Source: Streptomyces sp. NBC_00663 (GTDB lineage Bacteria; Actinomycetota; Actinomycetes; Streptomycetales; Streptomycetaceae). From it: 64,000 bases of DNA. The notes below the pieces were generated by a model that was given only the letters and a program-made list of their open reading frames with translations, was not told the DNA's origin and made no database searches. Below, in pieces: positions 53,125 through 61,697 of this stretch (its first letter is position 1; each line of letters opens with the position of its first letter). A program made the position numbers and the translations under genes. The stretch is from positions 1,302,001 through 1,366,000 of the forward strand of contig NZ_CP109027.1 of the NCBI RefSeq assembly GCF_036226885.1. The letters run 5' to 3'.

Positions 53125-53744
53125 TGGCCGGAGACGAACCAGACGCCCACGGCCGGTTCCGTGCCGTCGTTGCGGTAGCGGTGCGGGGTCGTGGACTCGA
53201 AGCAGACGGCGTCGCCGGGCCGCAGGACGGACTTGTCGAAGCCGAGCGTGAGGACCAGCTCGCCGGAGAGGAGATAGCCGTACTCCGTGCCGGTGTGCCG
53301 CATCAGGGCGCCCGAGCCGGAGGAGGAGCCGCCGGGCCGGTACGTCACGAGCAGGAAGTCGACGTCCGTCCCGGGGACATGCCCGAGCCGCTCCCACACC
53401 ACCCCCGAGTCCAGCTCCAGGACGTCCCGTTCACCCGGGGTGATCAGGGGCCCGAGGCGGCCGACGGGATCGGCGGCGAAGGCGGCGAGGGCGTGCGCCA
53501 CCGTCGTTCCGCCCGCCGCCACGGCGGCTTCACCCGGCTCGAAGAGCGACTCCACGGAGATGCCCAGGGCGGTCGTGAGGGCGTACAGCGTGCTCACCGA
53601 CGGCTGGCTCTTGCCGGTCTCGATCTGGGAGACCAGGCTCGCGGAGACACCGACCTCGCGGGCCAGGGCGCGCAGGCTCACGCCGCGTTCCTGACGCGCC
53701 TGCCGGATGCGCGCGCCGACGGGCGGCACGTCGGCAGGGGGCAC
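53112..53744 (-). CDS. XRE-family regulator with C-terminal cupin
   Basis: 210 aa from GTG 53744 (SD GAGAGGAG). The N-terminal helix-turn-helix reads [37 protein letters not shown] (residues 13-49). The C-terminal cupin ([42 protein letters not shown]) senses a small ligand, as in PuuR/SutR-type regulators. Control of the seven genes downstream and of itself is inferred from the shared operator. Confidence 0.9.
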   Translation of the reverse strand: MPPADVPPVGARIRQARQERGVSLRALAREVGVSASLVSQIETGKSQPSVSTLYALTTALGISVESLFEPGEAAVAAGGTTVAHALAAFAADPVGRLGPLITPGERDVLELDSGVVWERLGHVPGTDVDFLLVTYRPGGSSSGSGALMRHTGTEYGYLLSGELVLTLGFDKSVLRPGDAVCFESTTPHRYRNDGTEPAVGVWFVSGQSVQ

Positions 53745-53774
53745 GGGCGGCTCCTCTCACGAACGGTCATGTGC

Positions 53775-53788
53775 AGTGTCATTGAACA
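53775..53788. promoter_or_regulatory. Operator copy AGTGTCATTGAACA before the XRE gene
   Basis: 13 of 14 bases match the site in front of the M24 operon (53108-53121), in the same orientation, about 30 bp upstream of the XRE start. This supports autoregulation. Confidence 0.55.
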
Positions 53789-53933
53789 GCCGCCGCGGGC
53801 CGTCGCACCAGGGATCGGCCGAAGGGAGGAGAGCGGGCCGCGCCGGTCATGGCCATCCGGCCGAGGTGCGCGCGGGGGTCGGCGGGCGAGGGTGGAGCCA
53901 CTTCCCCAGCCGGTCCCTCAGCAGGAGTTCACG

Positions 53934-54305
53934 ATGCAGCGCAACAAGTTCCTGGTCGGAGTCGTCGGCGGGGCGGCCGCCACCCTCGCCCTCGGCGGTC
54001 TCGGTACCCATCTGCTCTCCGGCACCGAGTCGACGAGCCACCTCGACGAGTACAGCACCGCCTCCGTGGACGGCCACAAGGCGCTCAAGAGCACCGTCGT
54101 CGCGGGCCGCACCCAGAGCAAGTACCACCCGCTGCCCTGGGTCGGCGACAAGATCCACGATGTCTCCTGCCCGACCGGGCTGAAGGCCGTCGCCGGGGCG
54201 TCCGTCACCTGCACCGGCAAGAAGGGCGACGGCTCGACCGTCGACATCCCCGTCACGGTGGTCAAGGCCACCGCCTCCTCCGTCACCTGGAAGTTCGAGC
54301 GCTGA
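53934..54305 (+). CDS. DUF4333-domain exported protein
   Basis: 123 aa from ATG 53934 (SD CAGGAG). N-terminal membrane anchor or signal (FLVGVVGGAAATLALGGLGTHLL) without a lipobox. The mature part has a Cys pair in VSCPTGLKAVAGASVTCTGKKGDG...VDIPVTVVKA, the DUF4333 pattern, probably disulfide-linked outside the cell. Function unknown. Followed after 5 bp by an ABC exporter ATPase, so it may be an accessory part of that system. Confidence 0.85.
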   Translation: MQRNKFLVGVVGGAAATLALGGLGTHLLSGTESTSHLDEYSTASVDGHKALKSTVVAGRTQSKYHPLPWVGDKIHDVSCPTGLKAVAGASVTCTGKKGDGSTVDIPVTVVKATASSVTWKFER

Positions 54306-54310
54306 CCGAC

Positions 54311-54997
54311 ATGACGAACCCCGTTCTGGCCGGTCTCGGCCTCGTGAAGAAGTACGGCTCCACCGTCGCCCTCGACGGCGTGGACGTCTCGGTCGGCGAG
54401 CGCGACTCGCTGGCGATCATGGGCCCGTCCGGGTCCGGCAAGTCGACCCTGCTGCACACCCTCGCCGGGATCGTGCGCCCCGACAGCGGCACCGTGCTGC
54501 TGCGCGGGAAGGGCATCGAGAAGCTCAGCGAGGAGAAGCTCAGTGCCCTGCGCCGCAAACGGTTCGGGTTCGTGTTCCAGTTCGGCCAGCTGCTGCCCGA
54601 GCTGCCCGCCGAGGAGAACGTGGCGCTGCCGCTGATGCTGGAGGGCGTCCCGCGCCGGCAGGCGGTGGATCGGGCCCGGCGCTGGTTCGCGCCGCTCGGC
54701 CTGGACGGTCTCGAACACCGCCGCCCGGGCCAGCTGTCCGGCGGGCAGGCCCAGCGCGTGGCGATCGCCCGTGCCCTCGCCGTCGAGCCGGACGTGGTCT
54801 TCGCCGACGAGCCGACCGGCGCCCTCGACCGGACGACCAGCACCGAGGTCGTCCGCCTGCTGACCTCCGTCACCCGCGAGCAGGGCGCCACGCTCGTCAT
54901 GGTCACCCATGACGCCGACGTGGCCGCCCACTGCGACCGGGTCCTCCAGGTCCGGGACGGCCGGATCAGCAACCACACCCGGTTCACGGTCGCCTAG
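54311..54997 (+). CDS. ABC transporter ATP-binding protein (MacB/LolD type)
   Basis: 228 aa. Walker A GPSGSGKS, the LolD-type FGFVFQFGQLLPELPAEENVALPLML Q-loop region, signature LSGGQAQ, Walker B VVFADEPTGALD, switch His in VTHDADVA. Such ATPases drive FtsX-like permeases in antibiotic or peptide export and stress sensing. The gene lies 5 bp after the DUF4333 stop and 10 bp before the permease. Confidence 0.92.
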   Translation: MTNPVLAGLGLVKKYGSTVALDGVDVSVGERDSLAIMGPSGSGKSTLLHTLAGIVRPDSGTVLLRGKGIEKLSEEKLSALRRKRFGFVFQFGQLLPELPAEENVALPLMLEGVPRRQAVDRARRWFAPLGLDGLEHRRPGQLSGGQAQRVAIARALAVEPDVVFADEPTGALDRTTSTEVVRLLTSVTREQGATLVMVTHDADVAAHCDRVLQVRDGRISNHTRFTVA

Positions 54998-55007
54998 GAG
55001 CCCTGAC

Positions 55008-57017
55008 GTGCCTTCCCCCGTCCTGCCTCTGACCTGGCACCTCACCCGGGCGTCCGGCCGCCGCGGCGTGCAGAGCCAACTGCTGGCGGCCGGTGCCGCC
55101 GCCGTCGGCGCGTTCGTGATGCTGGTGATGATCTCCGCGACCGTGGGCGCCGGCGTCCGCGCCGACCGCACCGCCTGGCGCACCCCCGAGCCCGCGCGGC
55201 ACGGCACCGCCGTCCAGGCCCTCGCCACCACCTACGTCCGCGGTGAGCCCCTCACCGTCGTCTCCCTCGCCCACCTGCCCGGCCGCGCGGCGACCCCCGC
55301 CCCGCCCGGCCTCGACACGTTCCCGAAGCAGGGCGAGGTGTACGTCTCCCCCGCCCTGGCGGAACTCCTGCACAAGCTCCCCCCGGGCCAACTGGCCGAC
55401 CGTTTCCCGAAGGTGACGTCGTACGGCACCCTGGGCGAGGCCGGTCTCGCCTCCCCCGAGGAACTCGTCGCGGTCGTGGGCCGTTCGGTGACCGACCCCG
55501 CCATGTCCGAGCCCGCGGCGACCGGCGCGAGCTACTTCGACCAGGACCAGGCCGCGCGGGCCGTCGTCGCCGGGTTCTCCGGCACGACACAGAGCCTGTT
55601 CACCTACGGCGACCAGGGGGCGGCGCTGCTCGGTGTGGTGCTGCTGGCGATGCCGGTGGTCGTGCTGTCCTCCGCCGCCGGACGGCTCGGGGCGGCCCGG
55701 CGCGAGCAGCGGCTCGCCGCGCTGCGCCTTGCGGGCGCGACACCCCGGCAGGTCCTCGGGATGACGGCGCTGGAGGCGTCGGCGGTGGGCGCGGCCGGTG
55801 CCCTGACGGGCGCCCTCGCCTACGTGGCCGCGCTGCCGGCGCTGGCCGAGGTGCCGTACGGCATCGGCACCTGGTATCCGGGCCGGCTCTGGGTGGGCCT
55901 GCCCTGGTTGGCCGCGGTGGTCCTCGCGGTCACGGCGCTCATCACCGTCAGCGCGGTCTCGACGCTGCGCCAGGTGGTCAGCTCTCCCCTCGGCGTCGCC
56001 CAGCAGGCGAACCCGCGCCGGACCAGGATGATCCGGCTGGTGCTGTTCCTCGCGGCGCTCGCCCACATCTGGCAGTCCACGGGCAGCGGCCACTTGAAGG
56101 GCCGGGACTACGTCGTGCTGCTGCTGATGTTCTACGGCGCGTTCTGGCTGGTCGGGCCCTGGGTCGTCGACCGGCTGGGGCGGATCGCGGCCCGCTTCGC
56201 CCGCCGCCCGGCGACCCTGCTCGCCGCACGCCGGCTCAGCGACGATCCGCGCGGTGCCTGGCGCACGGTCAGCGGACTGGTGCTGGCGGGGTTCGCGGCC
56301 GGGTTCTTCTCCGTGAGCATGCTGGGCACGGACGTCCCGCAGTACCGCGACCAGGTCGCCGTAGTCACCGCGAACGCCACCGACGCCCGGCGCGCGGCGG
56401 CCGAGGCCCGCACCCTGCTGGACCGCGCGGACGTCGAGGCCGAGATCAGCGTCGTACCGGCGGACGACTACGACAGTCTGCTGGGCGGCAGCCCGGGCAT
56501 CGTCGCCAAGGTCTCCGGCGGACCGGCGCGGCTCGACACCGCCGTCACCGCCCTCGCCTCCGTCGGCTCGGGCCATCCGCCCTACACCCAGGAGTACGCG
56601 ACCGCGGGCGACCGCGGCATCGTCGAGCGCGTCGCCGACGTCAGCACCGCGACCCTGGCGCTGAGCTTCGTGGTGGCGACCGCCTCCGCCGGGCTCACGG
56701 CGGCGGCGAACGTCCTGGACCGGCGGCGCGTCTACGGTCTGCTGCGGCTGGCGGGCACTCCACTGAGGGTGCTGGACCGGGCCCGGGTGCGCGAGACGGT
56801 CCTGCCGCTGGTCGTCCTCGCCGGAGGGACCATCGCGACGGGGGTCTACGGCTCGTACAAGTTCAACCACGCCTTCGGCGCCGGCCTCGACGTCTCCGGC
56901 GCGCTCGAACTGGGCGTGTGCGTGCTGGTGGGAGCCCTGGCGATGTTCGCGGCGATCAGCGGCAGCCGCCCGCTGCTGCGGAAGGTCACCGCGGACCCGG
57001 CCCAGGCACCGGACTGA
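55008..57017 (+). CDS. ABC transporter permease (FtsX-like, double unit)
   Basis: 669 aa from GTG 55008 (SD TAGGAG). About 10 membrane helices: one near residues 20-45, a large extracellular domain (50-205), helices at 205-320, 340-400 and 430-460, a second extracellular part, and three final helices (560-665). FtsX-type segments LAALRLAGATPRQVLGM and YGLLRLAGTPLRVLDRARVRE mark the two repeats. With the ATPase it probably exports or senses a hydrophobic molecule at the cell surface. Confidence 0.88.
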   Translation: MPSPVLPLTWHLTRASGRRGVQSQLLAAGAAAVGAFVMLVMISATVGAGVRADRTAWRTPEPARHGTAVQALATTYVRGEPLTVVSLAHLPGRAATPAPPGLDTFPKQGEVYVSPALAELLHKLPPGQLADRFPKVTSYGTLGEAGLASPEELVAVVGRSVTDPAMSEPAATGASYFDQDQAARAVVAGFSGTTQSLFTYGDQGAALLGVVLLAMPVVVLSSAAGRLGAARREQRLAALRLAGATPRQVLGMTALEASAVGAAGALTGALAYVAALPALAEVPYGIGTWYPGRLWVGLPWLAAVVLAVTALITVSAVSTLRQVVSSPLGVAQQANPRRTRMIRLVLFLAALAHIWQSTGSGHLKGRDYVVLLLMFYGAFWLVGPWVVDRLGRIAARFARRPATLLAARRLSDDPRGAWRTVSGLVLAGFAAGFFSVSMLGTDVPQYRDQVAVVTANATDARRAAAEARTLLDRADVEAEISVVPADDYDSLLGGSPGIVAKVSGGPARLDTAVTALASVGSGHPPYTQEYATAGDRGIVERVADVSTATLALSFVVATASAGLTAAANVLDRRRVYGLLRLAGTPLRVLDRARVRETVLPLVVLAGGTIATGVYGSYKFNHAFGAGLDVSGALELGVCVLVGALAMFAAISGSRPLLRKVTADPAQAPD

Positions 57018-57063
57018 CGCGTGAGCGAGCCTGTCGGAGGGGCCGATGCACGATGATCGAGCC

Positions 57064-57762
57064 ATGACGAGCCCCACCCCGCCCAAAACCGCCCCGATCC
57101 GGGTCCTCATCGCCGACGACCAGGACATGGTCCGCACCGGATTCCGCTTCTTCCTGGACGCGCAGCCCGACATCACGGTGGTCGCCGAGGCGGCGGACGG
57201 CGAGGAGGCGGTGGCGCTGGCCCGCGAGGTGCGGCCGGACGTGTGTCTGCTGGACATCCGGATGCCGAAGCTGGACGGCCTGGCGGCCACCCGGCTGCTG
57301 GCCGGGCCGGAGGTCGCCGACCCGCTGCGGGTCGTCGTGGTCACCACCTTCGACCTCGACGAGTACGTGTACGGGGCGCTGCGCGGCGGTGCCTGCGGGT
57401 TCCTGCTCAAGGACTCCGGGCCCGCCCTGCTCGCGGAGGCGGTCCGGGCCGCCGCGGCCGGCGACTCGCTGGTCTCCCCCTCGGTCACCGTCCGGCTGCT
57501 GAAGCACGTCACGGGGGCTCCGGAGAAGGCCGCCCCGGCCCGCCCCGCCCCGCTCACCGGGTCCCTGACGGAGCGCGAGCTGGACGTGGTCCGGCTGGTC
57601 GCACTCGGCCGTACCAACGCCGAGATCGCCGCCGAGCTGTACGTCTCCCTGTCGACGGTCAAGACGCATCTTTCCAGCGTCCAGCTGAAGCTGGCGGCAC
57701 GGAACCGGGTGGAGATCGCCGCGTGGGCCTGGCAGAACGGGCATGCGCAGCCGGGCGCTTGA
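57064..57762 (+). CDS. NarL/FixJ-family response regulator
   Basis: 232 aa from ATG 57064 (GATGAT 6 nt upstream); an ATG at 57046 with GGAGGGG is an alternative. Receiver domain: acidic pair in LIADDQDM, phospho-acceptor Asp in VCLLDIRMPKLDG near 60, Thr in VVTTFDLDEY, Lys in FLLKDSG. LuxR-type helix-turn-helix LTERELDVVRLVALGRTNAEIAAELYVSLSTVKTHLSSV follows. It comes after an ABC exporter, but no histidine kinase is next to it. Confidence 0.9.
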   Translation: MTSPTPPKTAPIRVLIADDQDMVRTGFRFFLDAQPDITVVAEAADGEEAVALAREVRPDVCLLDIRMPKLDGLAATRLLAGPEVADPLRVVVVTTFDLDEYVYGALRGGACGFLLKDSGPALLAEAVRAAAAGDSLVSPSVTVRLLKHVTGAPEKAAPARPAPLTGSLTERELDVVRLVALGRTNAEIAAELYVSLSTVKTHLSSVQLKLAARNRVEIAAWAWQNGHAQPGA

Positions 57763-57769
57763 CGGGTCG

Positions 57770-59179
57770 TCAGCCCCCGGAGCGGATGAGCCCGGTCAGA
57801 TACCGCCACAGCGAGGACCGCCGCTTGACGGACTCGACCGGTTCCTCCGGTACGGCCGTGTCGGGTTCCGGCGTGACCGGCACAAGGGGCTCGACCGGCC
57901 CGGTCAGCTCGTAGCGCACCGGGAGCGAGCGCAGCCCGCGCATGAACGGCGAGGAGCGCCACGGCAGTTGGTCGACGGGGAGGGCGAGTTCCAGGTGCCC
58001 GAACCGTTCGAAGAGCCGGCTCACCCCCGCCGAGGCGATCGTCGAGGCCAGCTCCCTGGCCGGGCACTGGCGGGGCCCCGCGCCCCACGACAGATGGGCC
58101 CGGCTGCTGATGGTGGAGGAGCCCGGTGCCATCTGCGCGGCGAAGAGCGGGTCGGCGTGGGCGGCGGCGGAGGAGACCCATACCGGGTCGCCGGCCCGGA
58201 TCGTGTAGGTGCCGAGGGGGGTGTCCGCGGCGGCGAATCTCGGCACGAAGTTGACCAGCGGCGGCTTGCGCATGACGACCCGGTTCATGGTCTCCCGGAC
58301 CATCCCGGCGGACAGCGTGGTGCGCACGCCGCCCTCGCTGTCTCCGCAGATCACCTCGACGACGGTGTTGGAGATGAGGATGCCGACATGATCGGAGACC
58401 ATGCCGAGCAGCATGAACAGCTCCCGGGCCAGCTCGTCGACCGTCAGGTCCGGGTGGGCGGCGATCAGGTGGGAGGGGAAGTCGTCGCCCGGCTTCTCCA
58501 TCTTGGCGGCGGCGAGTTCACTGAGCGTCACCAGCAGCCGGGCCAGGGCGGGTTCGGCGTCCGGTCCGGCGTCGAGGACCCGCCACATGTCCATCAGGGC
58601 GTCGTCGCCCTGGGAGCCGGGGAAGCCGAGGAGATGGCTGGCCGCCATCAGCGGCAACGGCCGGGAGAACTGCGCCGACAGGTCGGCGAGGCCGGTGCGG
58701 CCGCCCTGCCCGAGCAGGCTGATCAGCTCGTCGGCGTACCCCGTGACGGCCGCCTTGAGCCGCTTGGCCGCCGGATTGCGCGGGTCCTGGAAGGGCCGCA
58801 GGGCGACGTCCCAGGCCGCGCGCAGGGAGCGGTAGCCGTCGCCGCCCTGGATGAGGACGTGGTTGACCTCCAGGGAGGGCCCGAGCGGCCAGTCCGCGGG
58901 CACCCGGCCCTCGGTCCGGGCCCGCCAGTTCTCCAGCCCCTTGGGCCAGCCGGCGTCGTCCTGCAACACCTGGAGCGACTCGCGGTAGCCGAGGACGAGC
59001 CAGGCGGGCACGCCCAGCAGATCGACCGGCGCGACCGGGCCGTGCCGCTCGCGCAGCCGCTCGTAGACGAGCGCGGGGCGGGTCTCGTAGTCCCGGGTCA
59101 GCAGCGGCTCCGGGGCGAGCTCTTCCAGCCGGGTGCCGTCCGGCACCGGCTCCGTCTCCTCGACCACGTGCATTCCCAT
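57770..59179 (-). CDS. Cytochrome P450 with non-canonical motifs
   Basis: 469 aa, longer than typical bacterial P450s (about 400). Heme-thiolate loop SWGAGPRQC (364-372, Cys372). The K-helix reads RETMNR, so Glu296 and Arg300 are four apart and the ExxR spacing is lost. The I-helix lacks the acid-alcohol pair (LLGMVSDHVGI). These departures recall the conservon-associated CYP157-like proteins of Streptomyces, but no conservon genes are adjacent. The last 45 residues are a Pro/Glu-rich linker and a basic tail. It may not be a standard monooxygenase. Confidence 0.85.
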   Translation of the reverse strand: MGMHVVEETEPVPDGTRLEELAPEPLLTRDYETRPALVYERLRERHGPVAPVDLLGVPAWLVLGYRESLQVLQDDAGWPKGLENWRARTEGRVPADWPLGPSLEVNHVLIQGGDGYRSLRAAWDVALRPFQDPRNPAAKRLKAAVTGYADELISLLGQGGRTGLADLSAQFSRPLPLMAASHLLGFPGSQGDDALMDMWRVLDAGPDAEPALARLLVTLSELAAAKMEKPGDDFPSHLIAAHPDLTVDELARELFMLLGMVSDHVGILISNTVVEVICGDSEGGVRTTLSAGMVRETMNRVVMRKPPLVNFVPRFAAADTPLGTYTIRAGDPVWVSSAAAHADPLFAAQMAPGSSTISSRAHLSWGAGPRQCPARELASTIASAGVSRLFERFGHLELALPVDQLPWRSSPFMRGLRSLPVRYELTGPVEPLVPVTPEPDTAVPEEPVESVKRRSSLWRYLTGLIRSGG

Positions 59180-59266
59180 GGTGCAGCCGCCCCCTTCGAC
59201 ACCCGCCCGTACCGAACCGGACGGGACCCTACCTGAGGCGTCAGGTGCACCGCTGCCCCGGGGTAC

Positions 59267-59743
59267 TCACCGGTAGCCGCCGGACTCGCCCTTCCCGTTC
59301 ACCAACCGCTCCAGCCGGTCGAACCGCTCGTGCAGGGCGCGCACCGTCTCCTCGCCCAACTCATGGGCGCCGTGGGCGAGATGGTGCCGCCGCTTCTGTT
59401 CCCGGCCCACGAACCAGGTGGCGAGCGCGGCCGTGACCATGCCGTACGTGGTGATGCCGACGACCATCACCACCGCGCCGATCACCCGGCCCCACGGGGT
59501 CACCGGGTAGAAGTCGCCGTACCCGACCGTGGTCGCGGTCTCGATCGACCACCACAGGGCCTTCGGATACGACGTCAGATTGGCGCCCCGTGCTCCCTGT
59601 TCGGCGCCGGTCACGGCCCACGAACCGGCGAGCATCACCACGACCAGTACCGCCGTCGCCGCCCCCGCAGCCTTCAGATGCAACGAGCGCCCCTCCCGGC
59701 CGAGCAGCAACTCGACCGCCCTGGCGAGGAATCCGGGCAGCAT
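59267..59743 (-). CDS. Two-helix potassium channel
   Basis: 158 aa. Helix 1 AAGAATAVLVVVMLAGSWAV, pore helix and selectivity filter TTVGYGDFYP (near 70-79), helix 2 VIGAVVMVVGITTYGMVTAALATWF. A C-terminal coiled-coil-like tail (ELGEETVRALHERFDRLERLVN) would hold the tetramer together. KcsA-like architecture without a sensor domain. Confidence 0.92.
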   Translation of the reverse strand: MLPGFLARAVELLLGREGRSLHLKAAGAATAVLVVVMLAGSWAVTGAEQGARGANLTSYPKALWWSIETATTVGYGDFYPVTPWGRVIGAVVMVVGITTYGMVTAALATWFVGREQKRRHHLAHGAHELGEETVRALHERFDRLERLVNGKGESGGYR

Positions 59744-59886
59744 GACGACTCCTTGGGACGCGGGCGGACCATGGGTCCAGTGTCGACGCCGGCAGGGCGA
59801 CGGGCATGCGGGGCGAGGCGTTCGAGTTGCCGTACGGCGGCCACCGAGGTGGGCTGAACGGCATCCCCGACCCCACCGGAGAGTCC

Positions 59887-60120
59887 ATGGCGGCCGTGCC
59901 CCGATCCGTACCGGAGACCTTCGCGTTCGCCTGCGGCGACTGCGGCCACACCTGGGAGGCCACGTTCCAGCTCATGTTCTTCACGGACCCGCTGGACGCC
60001 TCGGGCCTGACCACCCAGGAGTACGTCGACGAGGCGGGCCGGGCCGTCAGGTCGCCGCTCGCCGACGCGGTCTGCCCGAGGTGCGGCAGCCGGCGGGTCT
60101 CACTCGAACGGCCCGAGTGA
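59887..60120 (+). CDS. Small zinc-ribbon protein
   Basis: 77 aa from ATG 59887 (GGAGAG 3 nt upstream); an in-frame ATG at 59806 is possible. CGDC near residue 16 and CPRCGS near 63 form a split zinc ribbon around an acidic middle. Function unknown; divergent from the channel gene. Confidence 0.65.
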   Translation: MAAVPRSVPETFAFACGDCGHTWEATFQLMFFTDPLDASGLTTQEYVDEAGRAVRSPLADAVCPRCGSRRVSLERPE

Positions 60121-60180
60121 GCTGGTGGGCGGCCCGCACCGGTGATCCGCTGAGGCCCCACCCACGCCCTCAGGAGGCAT

Positions 60181-60745
60181 CCGCGACGGTCTGTCGTCCC
60201 GCACGTTTTTGACGCCGCAGCGCTCACCGCGACTGCGCTGCTGACGACCGCGGCCTGCTCGGACGACGACGCGGACGCGGACACCTCGGACATCGGGCCC
60301 ACCCCCCTCGCCGCCGACTCCCCGAGCACGGCGCCCCGGCTCACCGCGGCGAAGGCGCGTCAGGCGCTGATCACCGAGGACGATCTGGAGGACGACTGGA
60401 CCCAGGTGAAGGACGCGGCGACCTGGCGGGACAGTCTGCTGATCGGCAAGGTCGACGCCGCCGACTTCCTCACCGCGAAGGCCGACGCCGCCGACTGCCA
60501 GAAGCTGCTCGACGGCCGCTACAGCGACGAGTTTCTGGGCGAGCCGTCGGGGGCATCCGCGCTCACCGCGACCGACTCGGCGGGCGACCGGCGCACGGTC
60601 CAGGTGACGGAGACCTCCGTCCCGGACGAAGGCGACGCCCGGCAGGGACTGCGCGTCACCGTCCAGGGCACCAGCTCGGGGACCCCCGCCGCCCTCACCC
60701 TTGAAGGGCACCCAGCGACTGAAGGACGCGCCGGCCCAGAGCTGA
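60181..60745 (+). pseudogene. Decayed lipoprotein gene (lost start, 3' frameshift)
   Basis: From 60181 one frame reads RRSVVPHVFDAAALTATALL then TTAAC and SDDDAD: a lipoprotein signal with an intact lipobox. The codon where a start is expected is CCG, 1 codon after an AGGAGG, and no ATG/GTG/TTG precedes it after the stop at 60151. Homologous-looking sequence continues to about 60705. The frame then runs on, while the neighbouring frame reads LKGTQRLKDAPAQS and stops at 60743-60745, as an intact gene would. Both changes suggest decay. A GTG at 60406 could express only a tail. Confidence 0.55.
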
Positions 60746-60797
60746 TCCCTCCCCTGTGCCGATTCCCGGGACATCGTGATCATCGGGCGGCACAATG

Positions 60798-60842
60798 GCC
60801 CCTGCGGTCGGCCGTACCTCGATCGCAGGGGCGAGGAGAGGA
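60798..60842 (+). promoter_or_regulatory. Leader hairpin before the second DUF574 gene
   Basis: GCCCCTGCG (60798-60806) pairs perfectly with CGCAGGGGC (60834-60842) around a 27-nt loop, ending next to the SD GAGGAGAGG. A -10-like CACAAT precedes it (60791-60796). Confidence 0.4.
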
Positions 60843-60851
60843 CGGGACGAC

Positions 60852-61658
60852 GTGAGTGACACCCCCACGAGCGGGTCGTCGAGGCTCAACACCGGCGTCG
60901 CGCACAACGCACGCGTGTGGAACTACTGGATCGGCGGCAAGGACAACTACGAGGTCGACCAGCAGGTCGGCGAGCAGGTCGCCACGATGTTCCCGATCAT
61001 CCGGGACATCGCCCGCGCCGACCGCGACTTCCTCGGCCGCGCGGTGAGCCATCTGGCCGCCGACCGTGGGGTACGGCAGTTCCTGGACATCGGCACCGGT
61101 CTGCCGACGGTCGACAACACCCACGAGATCGCCCAGCGCATCGCTCCGGACGCGCGGATCGTGTACGTCGACAACGACCCCGTCGTCCTCGCCCACGCCC
61201 GCACCCTGCTCACCAGCACCCACGACGGCGTCACCGACTACATCGACGCCGACGTCCACGACCCGGCCGCGATCCTCGAACGCGCGGGCCGGACCCTGGA
61301 CTTCACCCGTCCCGTGGCTGTGATGATGCTGGGCATCCTCAACTTCGTCCTCGACTACGACAAGGCCCGGGACATCGTCCGCCAGGTGCTGGCCGAAGTC
61401 CCGTCCGGCAGCTACCTCGTGCTCACGCACCCCACCTTCGACAACGAGCTCGGCGGCGCGGGCCAGATCCCGGCCATGAAGTTCTGGAACGAGAACGCCA
61501 CCCCGCCGATCACCGCCCGCAGCGGCACGGACATCGCCGCGTTCTTCGAGGGCCTCGACCTCCTCGAGCCGGGCCTGGTGTCGTGCTCGCGGTGGCGTGC
61601 CGACGCGAACTCGCCTGTCGTGGTGCCGCAGTTCGGCGCGGTGGCCGTGAAACCCTGA
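60852..61658 (+). CDS. DUF574 SAM-dependent methyltransferase (second copy)
   Basis: 268 aa from GTG 60852. Hallmark RVWNYWIGGKDNYEVD near residues 21-36, SAM site QFLDIGTGLPT, VYVDNDPVVLAHA, and TRPVAVMMLGILNFV. A clear paralogue of the gene at 44652, with the same domain order and a similar leader hairpin. Acceptor unknown. Lies 39 bp before the glutamine-synthetase-like gene, though co-transcription is uncertain. Confidence 0.9.
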   Translation: MSDTPTSGSSRLNTGVAHNARVWNYWIGGKDNYEVDQQVGEQVATMFPIIRDIARADRDFLGRAVSHLAADRGVRQFLDIGTGLPTVDNTHEIAQRIAPDARIVYVDNDPVVLAHARTLLTSTHDGVTDYIDADVHDPAAILERAGRTLDFTRPVAVMMLGILNFVLDYDKARDIVRQVLAEVPSGSYLVLTHPTFDNELGGAGQIPAMKFWNENATPPITARSGTDIAAFFEGLDLLEPGLVSCSRWRADANSPVVVPQFGAVAVKP

Positions 61659-61697
61659 CGCGGGACCCGTACCGGCCGACCCCGTCGTGGAGGACGT

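Noticed and set aside
54984..58181. A 1065-codon open frame on the minus strand opposite the ABC permease and response regulator
   Set aside because: It is the shadow of strongly biased plus-strand genes with recognisable domains; its translation is Arg/Gly-rich with no family pattern.
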